Assembly (NCBI RefSeq): GCF_009363655.1
Contig: NZ_CP045393.1
Span: 2,356,001-2,420,000, forward strand
Length of the DNA: 64,000 bases
Direction: 5' to 3'
From: Roseovarius sp. THAF27
Lineage (GTDB): Bacteria; Pseudomonadota; Alphaproteobacteria; Rhodobacterales; Rhodobacteraceae
The number at the start of each line of letters is the position of its first letter. Position 1 is the first letter of the stretch. Of this stretch, positions 29,117 through 38,337 are shown piece by piece. Made by a program: the position numbers and the translations under genes. The notes below the pieces were generated by a model, which worked only from the letters and a program-made list of their open reading frames with translations, was not told where the DNA came from and did not search any database.

Positions 29117-30724
29117 ATGTTGGATACCGTCCCAAATCGCCCCGATCTGCCGGCCGAAATTGCCCGGCGGCGCACCTTTGCCATCATCAGCCATCCCGAT
29201 GCCGGCAAGACCACCCTGACCGAGAAGTTCCTGCTTTACGGCGGCGCCATCCAGATGGCCGGACAGGTCCGCGCCAAGGGCGAGGCGCGGCGCACGCGCT
29301 CGGACTACATGCAGATGGAAAAGGACCGGGGCATTTCCGTCTCGGCCTCCGCAATGTCTTTCGATTTCAATGACTTCCGCTTCAACCTTGTCGACACGCC
29401 CGGCCACTCGGACTTCTCCGAAGACACCTATCGCACCCTCACCGCCGTCGATGCCGCCGTGATGGTGATCGACGGCGCGAAGGGCGTGGAAAGCCAGACG
29501 CAGAAACTCTTCGAGGTCTGCCGCCTGCGCGACCTGCCGATCCTGACCTTCTGCAACAAGATGGACCGCGAAAGCCGCGATACATTTGAAATCATTGATG
29601 AAATTCAGGAGATGCTGGCGATCGACGTGACCCCGGCCTCCTGGCCCATCGGCGTCGGGCGCGATTTCATCGGCTGCTACGACATGCTCAATGACCGGCT
29701 TGAACTGATGGACCGCGCCGACCGCAACAAGGTCGCGGAATCTGTTGGAATCAACGGCTTGGACGATCCCAAACTGGCCGATCACGTGCCTGCGCACCTG
29801 GTCGAAAAGTTGCGCGAAGACGTCGAGATGGCCCGCGAATTGCTGCCCGACCTGAACCCGCAATCGGTGCTCGAGGGGCACATGACGCCGATCTGGTTCG
29901 GCTCCGCAATCAACTCTTTCGGCGTCAAGGAACTGATGGACGGCATCGGCACCTATGGTCCCGAACCGCAGCCCCAATCGGCCGAGCCGCGCCAGATTTC
30001 ACCGGAAGAATCAAAGGTTTCCGGATTCGTCTTCAAGGTGCAGGCCAACATGGACCCCAAGCACCGCGACCGCGTCGCCTTCGTGCGCATGGCATCGGGC
30101 CATTTCAAGCGCGGCATGAAACTGACCCACGTGCGCTCCAAGAAACCCATGACCGTCTCCGCCCCCGTCCTCTTTCTCGCCTCCGACCGCGAACTGGCCG
30201 AAGAGGCCTGGGCCGGCGACATCATAGGCATCCCCAACCACGGCCAGCTGCGCATCGGCGACACCCTGACCGAGGGCGAGGCCCTGCGCGTCACCGGCAT
30301 CCCCTCCTTTGCGCCGGAACTTCTGCAAAACTGCCGCGCGGGCGACCCTATGAAGGCCAAGCACCTGGAAAAGGCCCTGATGCAATTCGCCGAGGAAGGG
30401 GCTGCCAAGGTCTTCAAGCCCACCATGGGCGCGGGCTTCATCGTCGGCGTCGTGGGCCAGCTGCAATTCGAGGTTCTGGGCTCCCGGATCGAGCTGGAAT
30501 ACGGCCTGCCCGTCCGCTTCGAGCCGTCGCAATTCACCTCCGCCCGCTGGGTCCACGGGCCGAAAGAAGCGGTCGAGAAATTCACCAATGTCAACAAGCA
30601 GCACATCGCGCTCGATAACGACGGCGACACGGTCTACCTTACCCGCCTGCAATGGGACATCGACCGCGTCGAGCGGGACTACCCCGAGATCAAGCTGTCG
30701 GCGACAAAGGAAATGATGGTGTGA
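29117..30724 (+). CDS. prfC: Peptide chain release factor 3
   Basis: This GTPase removes RF1/RF2 from the ribosome after termination. The 535-residue protein has G1 SHPDAGKTT (near residue 21), the G2 region with DRGISVSASA, G3 DTPGHSD and G4 NKMDRE, with the RF3-specific C-terminal domain. I chose the ATG at 29117 (MLDTVPNRPDLP). The in-frame start at 28937 would add 60 Arg/His-rich residues that look like non-coding translation. Confidence 0.95.
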   Translation: MLDTVPNRPDLPAEIARRRTFAIISHPDAGKTTLTEKFLLYGGAIQMAGQVRAKGEARRTRSDYMQMEKDRGISVSASAMSFDFNDFRFNLVDTPGHSDFSEDTYRTLTAVDAAVMVIDGAKGVESQTQKLFEVCRLRDLPILTFCNKMDRESRDTFEIIDEIQEMLAIDVTPASWPIGVGRDFIGCYDMLNDRLELMDRADRNKVAESVGINGLDDPKLADHVPAHLVEKLREDVEMARELLPDLNPQSVLEGHMTPIWFGSAINSFGVKELMDGIGTYGPEPQPQSAEPRQISPEESKVSGFVFKVQANMDPKHRDRVAFVRMASGHFKRGMKLTHVRSKKPMTVSAPVLFLASDRELAEEAWAGDIIGIPNHGQLRIGDTLTEGEALRVTGIPSFAPELLQNCRAGDPMKAKHLEKALMQFAEEGAAKVFKPTMGAGFIVGVVGQLQFEVLGSRIELEYGLPVRFEPSQFTSARWVHGPKEAVEKFTNVNKQHIALDNDGDTVYLTRLQWDIDRVERDYPEIKLSATKEMMV

Positions 30725-30751
30725 CGGGCCTCTTCGCATCATCCTGGCGCA

Positions 30752-31504
30752 ATGGATGACCAGGTATACCCCGGCGGATTTGCCTCTCTCGTAAGACGGT
30801 TCGAGAGCAAGCGCACCCAATTCACCAATTGGCAAGACCTGCTGCCGCCAGTCGATGCGGATCTTTCGCCTTACTTCCAGGCGACGGTTTCCCCCGGCCC
30901 CGTGCCACCGCGCCGGAAAACGCGCGACATCCATGAAAAGCACGAGGATTTCAGCGCTCAACTGGCCGGCTACAGCGAGGCGCATGTGCTGAACGCGATC
31001 CTCATCGCGGTGCTGCGCCGGCGTGATCCGCCGGATGAGGCCCTGAGCCTGTTTTTCCGCCTGTGGTCCGAGCACGGCGCACGCCTGGTCAAGGACATGC
31101 CCGTGCGTTGGATGGTGTCCTCCGCCACCACCTTTGCAGATCATGGCCGGACCGGCGACCAACGCGCCTGCGGAATGGGGCTGTCGGTGCTCTTCGACAC
31201 GATCAAGCTCTACGAGAGCGAACGCAGCTACAGCGGGCTCTCCGGGCGAAAGCTCTTCAGCCTTCGACCCGGTGAAAAGCGCCACAGCATGCCCTTTGCG
31301 GTCACCCGCTATTCCTTCAAGTCGGGCGACCTCGACAAGAACATGCTCGCCCGGCTCTGGTTGCTGTCCGAGGCCGACGCGACCATCGCACCTCTTGCCC
31401 GCGCGATGCTGCGGCTGGTCGTCTCCGACACGCGTACCGTCTTCTCCCGGGTTCAGCGGATGAAGGCCGCACGGGCAGAGCGTCGCGCCAGGAAGCAACC
31501 GTGA
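30752..31504 (+). CDS. Uncharacterised protein, 250 residues
   Basis: I do not recognise this protein. It is soluble and basic at the C-terminus (RMKAARAERRARKQP). It has a conserved-looking core (WMVSSATTFADHG, then GMGLSVLFDTIKLYESER) and a region beginning YSGLSGRKLFSLRPG. It starts 28 bp after prfC at the ATG 30752, and its stop overlaps the GTG start of the next gene, so the two form a translationally coupled pair. Confidence 0.7.
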   Translation: MDDQVYPGGFASLVRRFESKRTQFTNWQDLLPPVDADLSPYFQATVSPGPVPPRRKTRDIHEKHEDFSAQLAGYSEAHVLNAILIAVLRRRDPPDEALSLFFRLWSEHGARLVKDMPVRWMVSSATTFADHGRTGDQRACGMGLSVLFDTIKLYESERSYSGLSGRKLFSLRPGEKRHSMPFAVTRYSFKSGDLDKNMLARLWLLSEADATIAPLARAMLRLVVSDTRTVFSRVQRMKAARAERRARKQP

Positions 31505-32118
31505 CCCTGCAAAACCGCATTCTGCCCACTGGTGAGATCGCGGCCACGCCCGAACGCGGCACCCTCATGGGCAATCGCGGCATCCTGCATGACGCCGATC
31601 TGCAGTTGGGAAAGGTCCGCTGGCGCCACCCGCACTGGGTCACCTGCCTGCTCGATTTCAAGAACCGCCGTCGCAAGCTCATGCAGCCCGGAGCCTACAC
31701 CGAGCTTTTCTTTCTCGACGAGCCCACGGCATTTGCCGCCGGTCACCGCCCCTGCGGCGAATGCCGCCGCGCCGCGTTTCGACGCTTCGCTACGCTTTTC
31801 CACGCCGCCAACGGCACCGAGACGCTGGCCGAGATCGACCGCCTGATGCACCGTGACCGCGTCACCCGCAGGCGCGAGCAGGTCCGATACACGGGCGCCC
31901 TCGAAACGCTGCCCGACGGCGCCTTCATCCTGCACGAAGACGCGCCGCACCTGGTCTGGGGCGGACGTCTCCTGCGCTACGCCCCCGGCGGATACACCGC
32001 CGCTTTGCCCCGCAGCACGGGGCCCGCGACCGTGCTCACCCCGGCCTCGATCGTCGCCACGCTGGCCGCCGGGTATCGCCCCGTTCCGCACCCCTCGGCC
32101 ACAAAGAACCACACCTGA
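31501..32118 (+). CDS. Uncharacterised protein with an Ada-like CxxC segment
   Basis: This is a 205-residue protein starting with GTG at 31501 (overlapping the previous stop, GTGA). The segment FFLDEPTAFAAGHRPCGECRR (about residues 70-90) resembles the second half of the Ada-type zinc-binding motif, where an F-x-S-x-E-E-A-x-x-A-G-y-R-P-C-x-x-C pattern follows an earlier Cys pair. Only one upstream Cys (HWVTC) is visible. No methyltransferase domain follows. The function is unknown; a nucleic-acid or metal-binding role is a guess. Confidence 0.65.
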   Translation: MTLQNRILPTGEIAATPERGTLMGNRGILHDADLQLGKVRWRHPHWVTCLLDFKNRRRKLMQPGAYTELFFLDEPTAFAAGHRPCGECRRAAFRRFATLFHAANGTETLAEIDRLMHRDRVTRRREQVRYTGALETLPDGAFILHEDAPHLVWGGRLLRYAPGGYTAALPRSTGPATVLTPASIVATLAAGYRPVPHPSATKNHT

Positions 32119-32151
32119 CCTTCCCCTGGCTCCAAATATCCCCGCCGGAGG
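32119..32151 (+). repeat. Stop-codon-associated intergenic repeat, copy 3
   Basis: Directly after the TGA at 32118 lies CCTTCCCCTGGC, then CCAAATATCCCC and GCCGGAGG. It is nearly identical to the element after pyrC (6791-6824), in the same orientation relative to the preceding gene. Confidence 0.65.
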
Positions 32152-32196
32152 CATCGACCTCTTGCGCGCCTCCCGCCCCTGTCACATGCTCTGGCC

Positions 32197-33168
32197 ATGA
32201 GCAGTGATCCCACATGGGGCCTCGTCGCCACGATCAAGGCGCCCGCCCAGGACATCCTGGATTTCGCCGCGCACCATCTCGACCTGGGCGCGCACCGCGT
32301 CTTCGTTTATCTGGACGAGGACGTCCCCGAGGCCCGCTCGGCGCTCAAGCGGCACCCAAAGTGCCGCGCGATCCTGACGGATGCCGATTACTGGAAACGC
32401 CGCCGCCGCGACAAGGGGCGTCCGGACGCGCACCAGCACCGCCAGTCGTTGAACGCCACCCATTGCTATACACGCGATCCGCAGGTCGACTGGCTCCTGC
32501 ATGTCGACGTCGATGAGTTTCTGCAGCCTCTCTCGCCGCTCGCCGCCCAACTGGCCGCGATCCCGCCCGGCATCCTCTCCGCCCGCGTGCGCCCGGTCGA
32601 GGCGATGCAGCCCGATCCCGCCGACCCGCCGCCGCCCGGCACGATCTGGTGCAAGGGCTTCGACCCCGTGCTGCGGATCCGCCGCGAGCAGACCACCAGG
32701 CTGTACCCCCGCTACGGCGAGCATCTGAACGGCGGCTTTCTCAGCCACGTCGCCGGGAAGATCTTCGTGCGCACCGGGCAGCCCGATGTCAGCATCCGTA
32801 TCCACAATGCCTTCGTCGGCAAGACACGCGATTCCAACCTCTTCGACCTCGACGACTGTCGCCTCGTGCATCTTCATGCCCCCACCTGGGACGACTGGCA
32901 GGCGCGGTTCCGCTACCGGCTCAGCCAAGGCTCCTACCGGCCCGACCTCAAAGCCAACGCCCGGCACTCGGAAACGGCCCTGACGATGCACCAGCTGTTC
33001 TCGATGCTCGAGTCCGAGGGCGGCGAAGACGCCCTGCGCGCCTTCTTCACCGAGGTCTGCGTGGCCACGCCGGACCTGCGCAGCCGGCTCGACGCGCTCG
33101 GCCACCTGCACACGGTCTCCCTCGACCTGGACGCCAAACGCGCCCGCCACTTCCCGAATTTCGCCTGA
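32197..33168 (+). CDS. Glycosyltransferase family 2-like protein
   Basis: This 323-residue protein resembles the GT2/GT92-like group. The N-terminal Rossmann part has VATIKAPAQDILDFAAHHLDLGA, and the metal-binding acidic motif is HVDVDEFL near residue 100. The C-terminal part has NAFVGK and HLHAPTW. It has no membrane segment, so it would act in the cytoplasm on a sugar nucleotide; donor and acceptor are unknown. The ATG is at 32197, with no operon partner apparent. Confidence 0.82.
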   Translation: MSSDPTWGLVATIKAPAQDILDFAAHHLDLGAHRVFVYLDEDVPEARSALKRHPKCRAILTDADYWKRRRRDKGRPDAHQHRQSLNATHCYTRDPQVDWLLHVDVDEFLQPLSPLAAQLAAIPPGILSARVRPVEAMQPDPADPPPPGTIWCKGFDPVLRIRREQTTRLYPRYGEHLNGGFLSHVAGKIFVRTGQPDVSIRIHNAFVGKTRDSNLFDLDDCRLVHLHAPTWDDWQARFRYRLSQGSYRPDLKANARHSETALTMHQLFSMLESEGGEDALRAFFTEVCVATPDLRSRLDALGHLHTVSLDLDAKRARHFPNFA

Positions 33169-33349
33169 TCGCCCTTGATTGTTGCCGAAACGCACACAAT
33201 TCACACGTTATACACGCTCTGTCCGTCCCGTGGCGTCGCACATTGACCAACGCTCGCCCTTGGGATAGTGGGAGTGGAGCAGGGCCCTGCACGCATGGGC
33301 CAATTCGAGATGGCGGGCCAGAATCGTGTCCGCAAAACTGTGGACATAC

Positions 33350-34807
33350 ATGACCAAATTTTCTGACCTGAGCCTCAACCCCAAGGTTCTGAAAGCCGTC
33401 GAAGAAGCCGGCTACGAGACCCCCACCCCCATCCAGGCGGGCGCCATTCCTCCCGCGCTCGAAGGCCGCGACGTCCTGGGCATCGCCCAGACCGGCACCG
33501 GCAAGACGGCGGGCTTCACGCTGCCGATGCTGTCGCTTCTGGCCCGGGGCCGCGCCCGCGCCCGGATGCCGCGCAGCTTGGTGCTCTGCCCCACGCGCGA
33601 ACTCGCCGCCCAGGTGGCCGAGAATTTCGACACCTATTCCAAGTACCTCAAGCTGACCAAGGCGCTCCTGATCGGCGGCGTCAGCTTCAAGGAACAGGAA
33701 CAGATCATCGACAAGGGCGTCGATGTCCTGATCGCCACCCCCGGCCGCCTGCTCGACCATTTCGAGCGCGGCAAGCTGATCCTCAGCGACGTCAAGGTGA
33801 TGGTCGTGGACGAGGCCGACCGGATGCTCGACATGGGCTTCATCCCCGATATCGAGCGTATCTTCGGCCTTACGCCCTTCACCCGCCAGACGCTTTTCTT
33901 CTCCGCCACCATGGCGCCCGAGATCGAGCGGATCACCAACACCTTCCTGTCCAGTCCCGAACGCATCGAGGTCGCCCGTCAGGCCACCGCGTCCGAGACG
34001 ATCGAACAGGGCGTGGCGATGTTCAAACCCTCCCGCCGCGACCGTGCCGACAGCGAAAAGCGCAAGCTTCTGCGCGCGCTCATCGACGCCGAGGGCGACA
34101 AGCTAACCAACGCGATCATCTTCTGCAACCGCAAGACGGACGTGGATATCGTCGCCAAGTCGCTCAAGAAATACGGCTATGACGCCGCGCCCATCCACGG
34201 CGACCTCGACCAGAGCCAGCGCACCCGCACGCTTGACGGCTTCCGCGCGGGCTCGCTGCGCATCCTGGTGGCCTCCGACGTGGCCGCCCGCGGCCTTGAC
34301 GTGCCATCGGTCAGCCACGTCTTCAACTTCGACGTCCCCGGCCACCCCGAGGATTACGTGCACCGCATCGGCCGCACCGGCCGCGCCGGGCGCGAGGGCA
34401 AGGCGATCACGCTCTGCAACCCGCGCGACGAAAAGGCCCTCGACGCGGTCGAAAAGCTGATCCAGAAAGAAATCCCGCGCCTCGACAATCCGCTGGGCAA
34501 TGCCGCGCCCGAGCCCGAGGCCGACGCCACGTCCGAAGAGGCGCCGAAGAAACCGCGCCGCTCGCGCAGCCGCCGCAAGCCCGACGACGATCCGCAGAAA
34601 ACCGACGAGGCCAAGGCAGATCCGGCGCCCGACGACGCGACCGATGCCAAAACCGAGACCAGCCCGGCGGACGACCGCAGGCAATCCTCGCGCGGTCGCG
34701 GCAGCTCCGGCAAGAAGCAAGGCGACGACAAGTCCAGGACCGTGGGCATGGGCGACCACCTGCCCAGCTTCATCGCCAAGAGCTTCGACGAACGGATGGT
34801 CTCCTGA
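33350..34807 (+). CDS. DEAD-box ATP-dependent RNA helicase (RhlE-like)
   Basis: This 485-residue helicase has all core motifs: Q motif (TPTPIQAGAIP), motif I AQTGTGKT (about residues 47-54), Ia PTRELA, II VDEAD, III SAT and VI HRIGRTGRAGR. The last ~95 residues are a charged, low-complexity tail (RSRSRRKPDDD and similar) as in RhlE-type helicases involved in ribosome assembly or RNA decay. I chose the ATG at 33350 (MTKFSDLSL). It converges on rnj, which also acts on RNA. Confidence 0.92.
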   Translation: MTKFSDLSLNPKVLKAVEEAGYETPTPIQAGAIPPALEGRDVLGIAQTGTGKTAGFTLPMLSLLARGRARARMPRSLVLCPTRELAAQVAENFDTYSKYLKLTKALLIGGVSFKEQEQIIDKGVDVLIATPGRLLDHFERGKLILSDVKVMVVDEADRMLDMGFIPDIERIFGLTPFTRQTLFFSATMAPEIERITNTFLSSPERIEVARQATASETIEQGVAMFKPSRRDRADSEKRKLLRALIDAEGDKLTNAIIFCNRKTDVDIVAKSLKKYGYDAAPIHGDLDQSQRTRTLDGFRAGSLRILVASDVAARGLDVPSVSHVFNFDVPGHPEDYVHRIGRTGRAGREGKAITLCNPRDEKALDAVEKLIQKEIPRLDNPLGNAAPEPEADATSEEAPKKPRRSRSRRKPDDDPQKTDEAKADPAPDDATDAKTETSPADDRRQSSRGRGSSGKKQGDDKSRTVGMGDHLPSFIAKSFDERMVS

Positions 34808-34815
34808 ACCGATCC

Positions 34816-34934
34816 CGTAGGGTGGGTGAATATTCACTTCCCCACGCGTCCAACCGATCCCGTAGGGTGGGTTTCCAACCCACCCCAACGCGCCGCTCCT
34901 CAACACCCGCGTAGGGTGGGCGAAAGCCCACGCG
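34816..34934. repeat. Three GTAGGGTGGG-type palindromes between convergent genes
   Basis: Copies begin with CGTAGGGTGGG at 34816, 34861 and 34910. Each continues into an inverted arm (for example GGTGGGTT-TCC-AACCCACC) and ends near CACGCG or AACGCG. The first two also share upstream AACCGATCC. They fill the 143-bp gap between the helicase and rnj stops and can form hairpins on either strand. Confidence 0.8.
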
Positions 34935-34950
34935 CGCCCTGAGCCGCGCG

Positions 34951-36618
34951 TTACGACAGCCGGCTGATGATCACCGTCACCTCGGGCTTCTTGCCGATCT
35001 CGCCAAGCGCGCTCTGCCGCGCCACCTTGCGCAACCCGTCTTCCAGCGCATCGTCATCGCTCAGGGTTTTCGACTTCGCGCGCCCCATGAACTGGCTGAG
35101 ATCCTCTTCCAGAACATCGACCAGCGGAGCACGGCTGCCGCCCGTCTCGGCCAGCCCCATGATCTCGCACCAGGGCTCGCCCAGCGGTTCGTCGCTTTCG
35201 TCCAGGATAACGTTGATCGTGACATGACCGTTCAGCGCCATGCGAATCCGATCCCGCACGATGCCGTCCAGCGCCCCGATCTTCACCGACCCATCCAGAT
35301 AGGTCCGCCCGGTCTCAACATACTCGGCAACTTCTGCACGATTGCCCGAAAGGTCGATCATCGTGCCATTCGGCGCCAGAACCCCGTGCAGCTTGCTTTC
35401 GCCCGCCAGCTTCACATGCTCGCGCAGATGCCGGTGCTCACCATGCATCGGCACCACGAATTGCGGCTGAACGATCTGGTGCAGCTTCTTCAGGTCGGGC
35501 CGGTTGGCGTGGCCCGACACGTGGTAAAGCCCGCTGCTGTCATCCACCACGTCCACGCCCTGTTCGCTGAACTGGTTGATGATGCGAATGACGCCGCGCT
35601 CGTTGCCGGGAATGGTCTTGGACGAAAACAGAAACGTATCCCCGGGCTTCAGCTCGATCCCGTTATATTTACCCTGCGCCAGCTGCGCGCTGGCCGCGCG
35701 GCGCTCGCCTTGGCTGCCGGTGACGATCAGCATCACGTTCTCGCGCGGGATCTCTCGCACCTCCTCGGGGCTGATCGTGCGCGGGAAATCCGTCAGCACG
35801 CCGGTCTCGACCGACGCCTCGATCATTCGCCGCATCGCCCGGCCCAACAGACAGATCGACCGCCCGGCCCGCTCGCCGGCCTCGGCCAGCGTCTTCACCC
35901 GGGCGACGTTGCTGGCAAACGTGGTCGCCACGACCATGCCCTTGCACCCCGCCACCAGCTTCTCGATCTCGGGGCCCACGGTGTTCTCGCTACGCCCCTC
36001 ATGGGCGTTGAACACGTTCGTCGAATCGCAAACCAGCGCCTTCACCCCCGGTCTGGCGATCTCGGCCCACATTCCCTCGTCGAACGCCTCGCCGACCACG
36101 GGGCTCATGTCGATCTTGAAATCGCCCGAATGCACGATCCGGCCCGCGGGTGTGTCGATCACCAGGCCGGAACTTTCCGGGATCGAATGCGAGATCGGCG
36201 CGAACCCCACCGTGAACGGCCCGGCTTCGGTCGTCTCGGGCCAGGGCGACACGGTCTGCACCGCCTTTTCGGGGTGGCCATGCTCGTCCATCTTGCGGCG
36301 CGCGATATTGGCGGTGAAGGCCCGCGCATAGATGGGCGCGCCCAACTGGTCATAATAATGCGCCACGGCCCCCACGTGGTCTTCATGCGCGTGCGTGATG
36401 AACACCGCCTCCAACTGGTCGCGCCGCTCTTCCAGCCACGCGATGTCGGGGAAGATCAGGTCCACCCCCGGCGTGCCGTCCATGTCCGGAAAGGTCACGC
36501 CCAGATCCACAAGGATATACCTCTCCTTGCCCGGCGCGCCGTATCCGTAGACATAGGCGTTCATGCCGATTTCCCCCGCCCCGCCAAGGGCAAGGTACGT
36601 CAATCTCTCACTGCTCAT
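34951..36618 (-). CDS. rnj: Ribonuclease J
   Basis: RNase J is a metallo-beta-lactamase-fold ribonuclease with 5'-3' exo- and endonuclease activity that matures rRNA and decays mRNA. The 555-residue protein has the zinc motif HAHEDHVG (about residues 76-83), the beta-CASP segment with VTGSQGERRAA and HVSGHANR, and the C-terminal domain. It follows coaX by six bases in the birA-coaX-rnj cluster. The same order is common in Rhodobacteraceae. Confidence 0.94.
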   Translation of the reverse strand: MSSERLTYLALGGAGEIGMNAYVYGYGAPGKERYILVDLGVTFPDMDGTPGVDLIFPDIAWLEERRDQLEAVFITHAHEDHVGAVAHYYDQLGAPIYARAFTANIARRKMDEHGHPEKAVQTVSPWPETTEAGPFTVGFAPISHSIPESSGLVIDTPAGRIVHSGDFKIDMSPVVGEAFDEGMWAEIARPGVKALVCDSTNVFNAHEGRSENTVGPEIEKLVAGCKGMVVATTFASNVARVKTLAEAGERAGRSICLLGRAMRRMIEASVETGVLTDFPRTISPEEVREIPRENVMLIVTGSQGERRAASAQLAQGKYNGIELKPGDTFLFSSKTIPGNERGVIRIINQFSEQGVDVVDDSSGLYHVSGHANRPDLKKLHQIVQPQFVVPMHGEHRHLREHVKLAGESKLHGVLAPNGTMIDLSGNRAEVAEYVETGRTYLDGSVKIGALDGIVRDRIRMALNGHVTINVILDESDEPLGEPWCEIMGLAETGGSRAPLVDVLEEDLSQFMGRAKSKTLSDDDALEDGLRKVARQSALGEIGKKPEVTVIISRLS

Positions 36619-36624
36619 CCCCGA

Positions 36625-37395
36625 TCAGCCTTCCTTGTTATGGGCATGGATCACGGTCAGCCCATGCATCGTCAGATCTTCTCTAATTTCGTCGAACAGC
36701 AGGTCACCCTGCGCGAAAAGCGGCGCAAGGCCGCCCGTGCCGATTATCTTCATCGGCGTCTCATACTCGGCCCGGATGCGGTCGCACACCCCGTTGACCA
36801 ATCCCACGTACCCCCAGAATACGCCCGACTGCATGCAGTCCACCGTGTTGGTGCCGATCACCTTCTGCGGCTTCGTCACGTCGATATGAGGTAAGGCCGC
36901 CGCCGCCATGTGCAAGGCCTCTAGGCTCAGGTTGACGCCGGGGGAAATCACGCCCCCCACATAGGCCCCGTCATCCGCCACCACGTCGAAGGTCGTCGCG
37001 GTGCCGAAATCCACCACGATCAGGTTGCCGCCATAAAGGTCATAGGCCCCGGCCGCATTAACAAGCCGGTCCGGCCCCACCTGCGTGCCCTCGTCCACCC
37101 GCGGCTGGCGCGGCAGGGCGCATTCCGGCTTGCCCACCACGATGGGCCGACAGCCGAAGAACCGGTCGGCAAAGACGCGCAGGTTGAACACCACACGCGG
37201 CACCGTGGACGAGATGATCACGTCGGTGATGTCCAGGTCGATCTCGTAATGCTTCACTAGTGTCGAGAACCAGGTGAAATAGGCATCCGCCGTCCGCGCA
37301 TGGTGGGTCGAGGTGCGCAGGGTGCACAGAAACTCCGACCCGTCCCAGATCGCGAAAACCGTGTTGGTGTTGCCGCAGTCGATCGCCAGAAGCAT
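36625..37395 (-). CDS. coaX: Type III pantothenate kinase
   Basis: It phosphorylates pantothenate in the first step of CoA synthesis. The 256-residue protein has the N-terminal phosphate-binding AIDCGNTNT (about residues 4-12), the central DFGTATTFDVV and GVISPGVNLS, all family marks. It sits between birA (20 bp upstream) and rnj (6 bp downstream), so one transcript likely covers CoA synthesis, biotin attachment and RNA decay. Confidence 0.95.
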   Translation of the reverse strand: MLLAIDCGNTNTVFAIWDGSEFLCTLRTSTHHARTADAYFTWFSTLVKHYEIDLDITDVIISSTVPRVVFNLRVFADRFFGCRPIVVGKPECALPRQPRVDEGTQVGPDRLVNAAGAYDLYGGNLIVVDFGTATTFDVVADDGAYVGGVISPGVNLSLEALHMAAAALPHIDVTKPQKVIGTNTVDCMQSGVFWGYVGLVNGVCDRIRAEYETPMKIIGTGGLAPLFAQGDLLFDEIREDLTMHGLTVIHAHNKEG

Positions 37396-37415
37396 GGCAC
37401 CGCCCTCTCTTCGCC

Positions 37416-38168
37416 TTAGAAAAACACGTCCGCCGCCGGGATGACGTGGCGCGATTTGGCATCTGTTAGAACAAGATTGCCGCCCGCGTCCACCGTCTCG
37501 AACGTGCCGGTAAAGGTCTCGCGCCCGGTCCGCGCCGTGATCACCTCGCCCAGCCGCGCTGCCCGGTCCATCCAGGCCGCGCGAATGGGGGCGAACCCGT
37601 AGGTCACGAACTGCGCCTCGAGCCGCGCATAGGCCGGCGCCAGTAGATCGAGGAACTCCTCGGGGTCGATCTTCGCCCCGGTCTCCGACAACAGCGACAC
37701 GGGCCGCACCGCGCCCGGCTCGACCGCGCCCGCCTCGGGCGCGCTCTTCAGGTTTACCCCGATCCCGATGGCAAAATGGCTGAGGCTGCTTCCCGCGCCC
37801 GCGCTTTCCAAGAGGATCCCGGCCAGCTTGCCGCCATTCAGCAGCACGTCATTGGGCCATTTCAGCGCAAAGCCCAGGGGCCGTCCCGTCGCCGCGACAA
37901 AGGCGTCGTACAGCGCCAGCGACGCCACGAAGGACCGCAGGGCCACCTGGTCGGCGCTTTCTGTGGGCCGCATCACCAGCGTCGCCGCGAAGTTGCCCTC
38001 CGGGTTGGCCCAGGGCCGCCCGCGCCGCCCCCGCGCCGCCGTCTGGTGGCGGGCCAATATCCACTCCGGCCCTTGCAGGTTGGGCGCAATCCGCGCCGCC
38101 TCGGCATTGGTGCTGTCCACCTCGTCCAGCACCCGCCGCCCGTATCCTTCTGGCCACGGCTCTTTCAT
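37416..38168 (-). CDS. birA: Biotin-[acetyl-CoA carboxylase] ligase
   Basis: BirA attaches biotin to the carboxyl carrier protein. The 250-residue protein has the biotin-binding ARGRRGRPW (about residues 47-55) and the ATP/biotin site KWPNDVLLNGGKLAGIL. It lacks the N-terminal helix-turn-helix of E. coli BirA, so it cannot repress bio genes itself. I chose the ATG at 38166-38168. In related genomes I would expect nuoN upstream; here an integrase relic follows instead. Confidence 0.93.
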   Translation of the reverse strand: MKEPWPEGYGRRVLDEVDSTNAEAARIAPNLQGPEWILARHQTAARGRRGRPWANPEGNFAATLVMRPTESADQVALRSFVASLALYDAFVAATGRPLGFALKWPNDVLLNGGKLAGILLESAGAGSSLSHFAIGIGVNLKSAPEAGAVEPGAVRPVSLLSETGAKIDPEEFLDLLAPAYARLEAQFVTYGFAPIRAAWMDRAARLGEVITARTGRETFTGTFETVDAGGNLVLTDAKSRHVIPAADVFF

Positions 38169-38171
38169 CGT

Positions 38172-38200
38172 TCGAAAAATACTCCCGCCGGAGAGGCAGG
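38172..38200 (+). repeat. Partial stop-associated intergenic repeat, copy 4
   Basis: The sequence CGAAAAATACTCCCGCCGGAGAGG is a divergent match to the AAATATCCCCGCCGGAGG core at 6791 and 32119. It lies just upstream of the birA start. If the stop-codon rule holds, a gene once ended to its left on the plus strand, or the copy is now isolated. Confidence 0.4.
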
Positions 38201-38213
38201 CTTGTTGCGCCAT

Positions 38214-38337
38214 ACGTTCCCACCGCGTGTCATTGGAATAGATTTTCCTTTCATCGTAATAATTTAGTGTTTCCGCAGGTCCCCTTATGACCCGGGAAGT
38301 CCCACGTTAGAACGTATATAAAACGGAGGATACCATC
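38214..38337. other. AT-rich junction next to birA
   Basis: This stretch is lower in GC than its neighbours and holds no gene. It separates the conserved birA cluster from the integrase relic, so it may contain the end of an integrated element. I could not identify a tRNA or an att repeat. Confidence 0.4.

Noticed and set aside
37416..38168. BirA as biotin repressor
   Set aside because: The protein starts at the catalytic domain and has no N-terminal helix-turn-helix.
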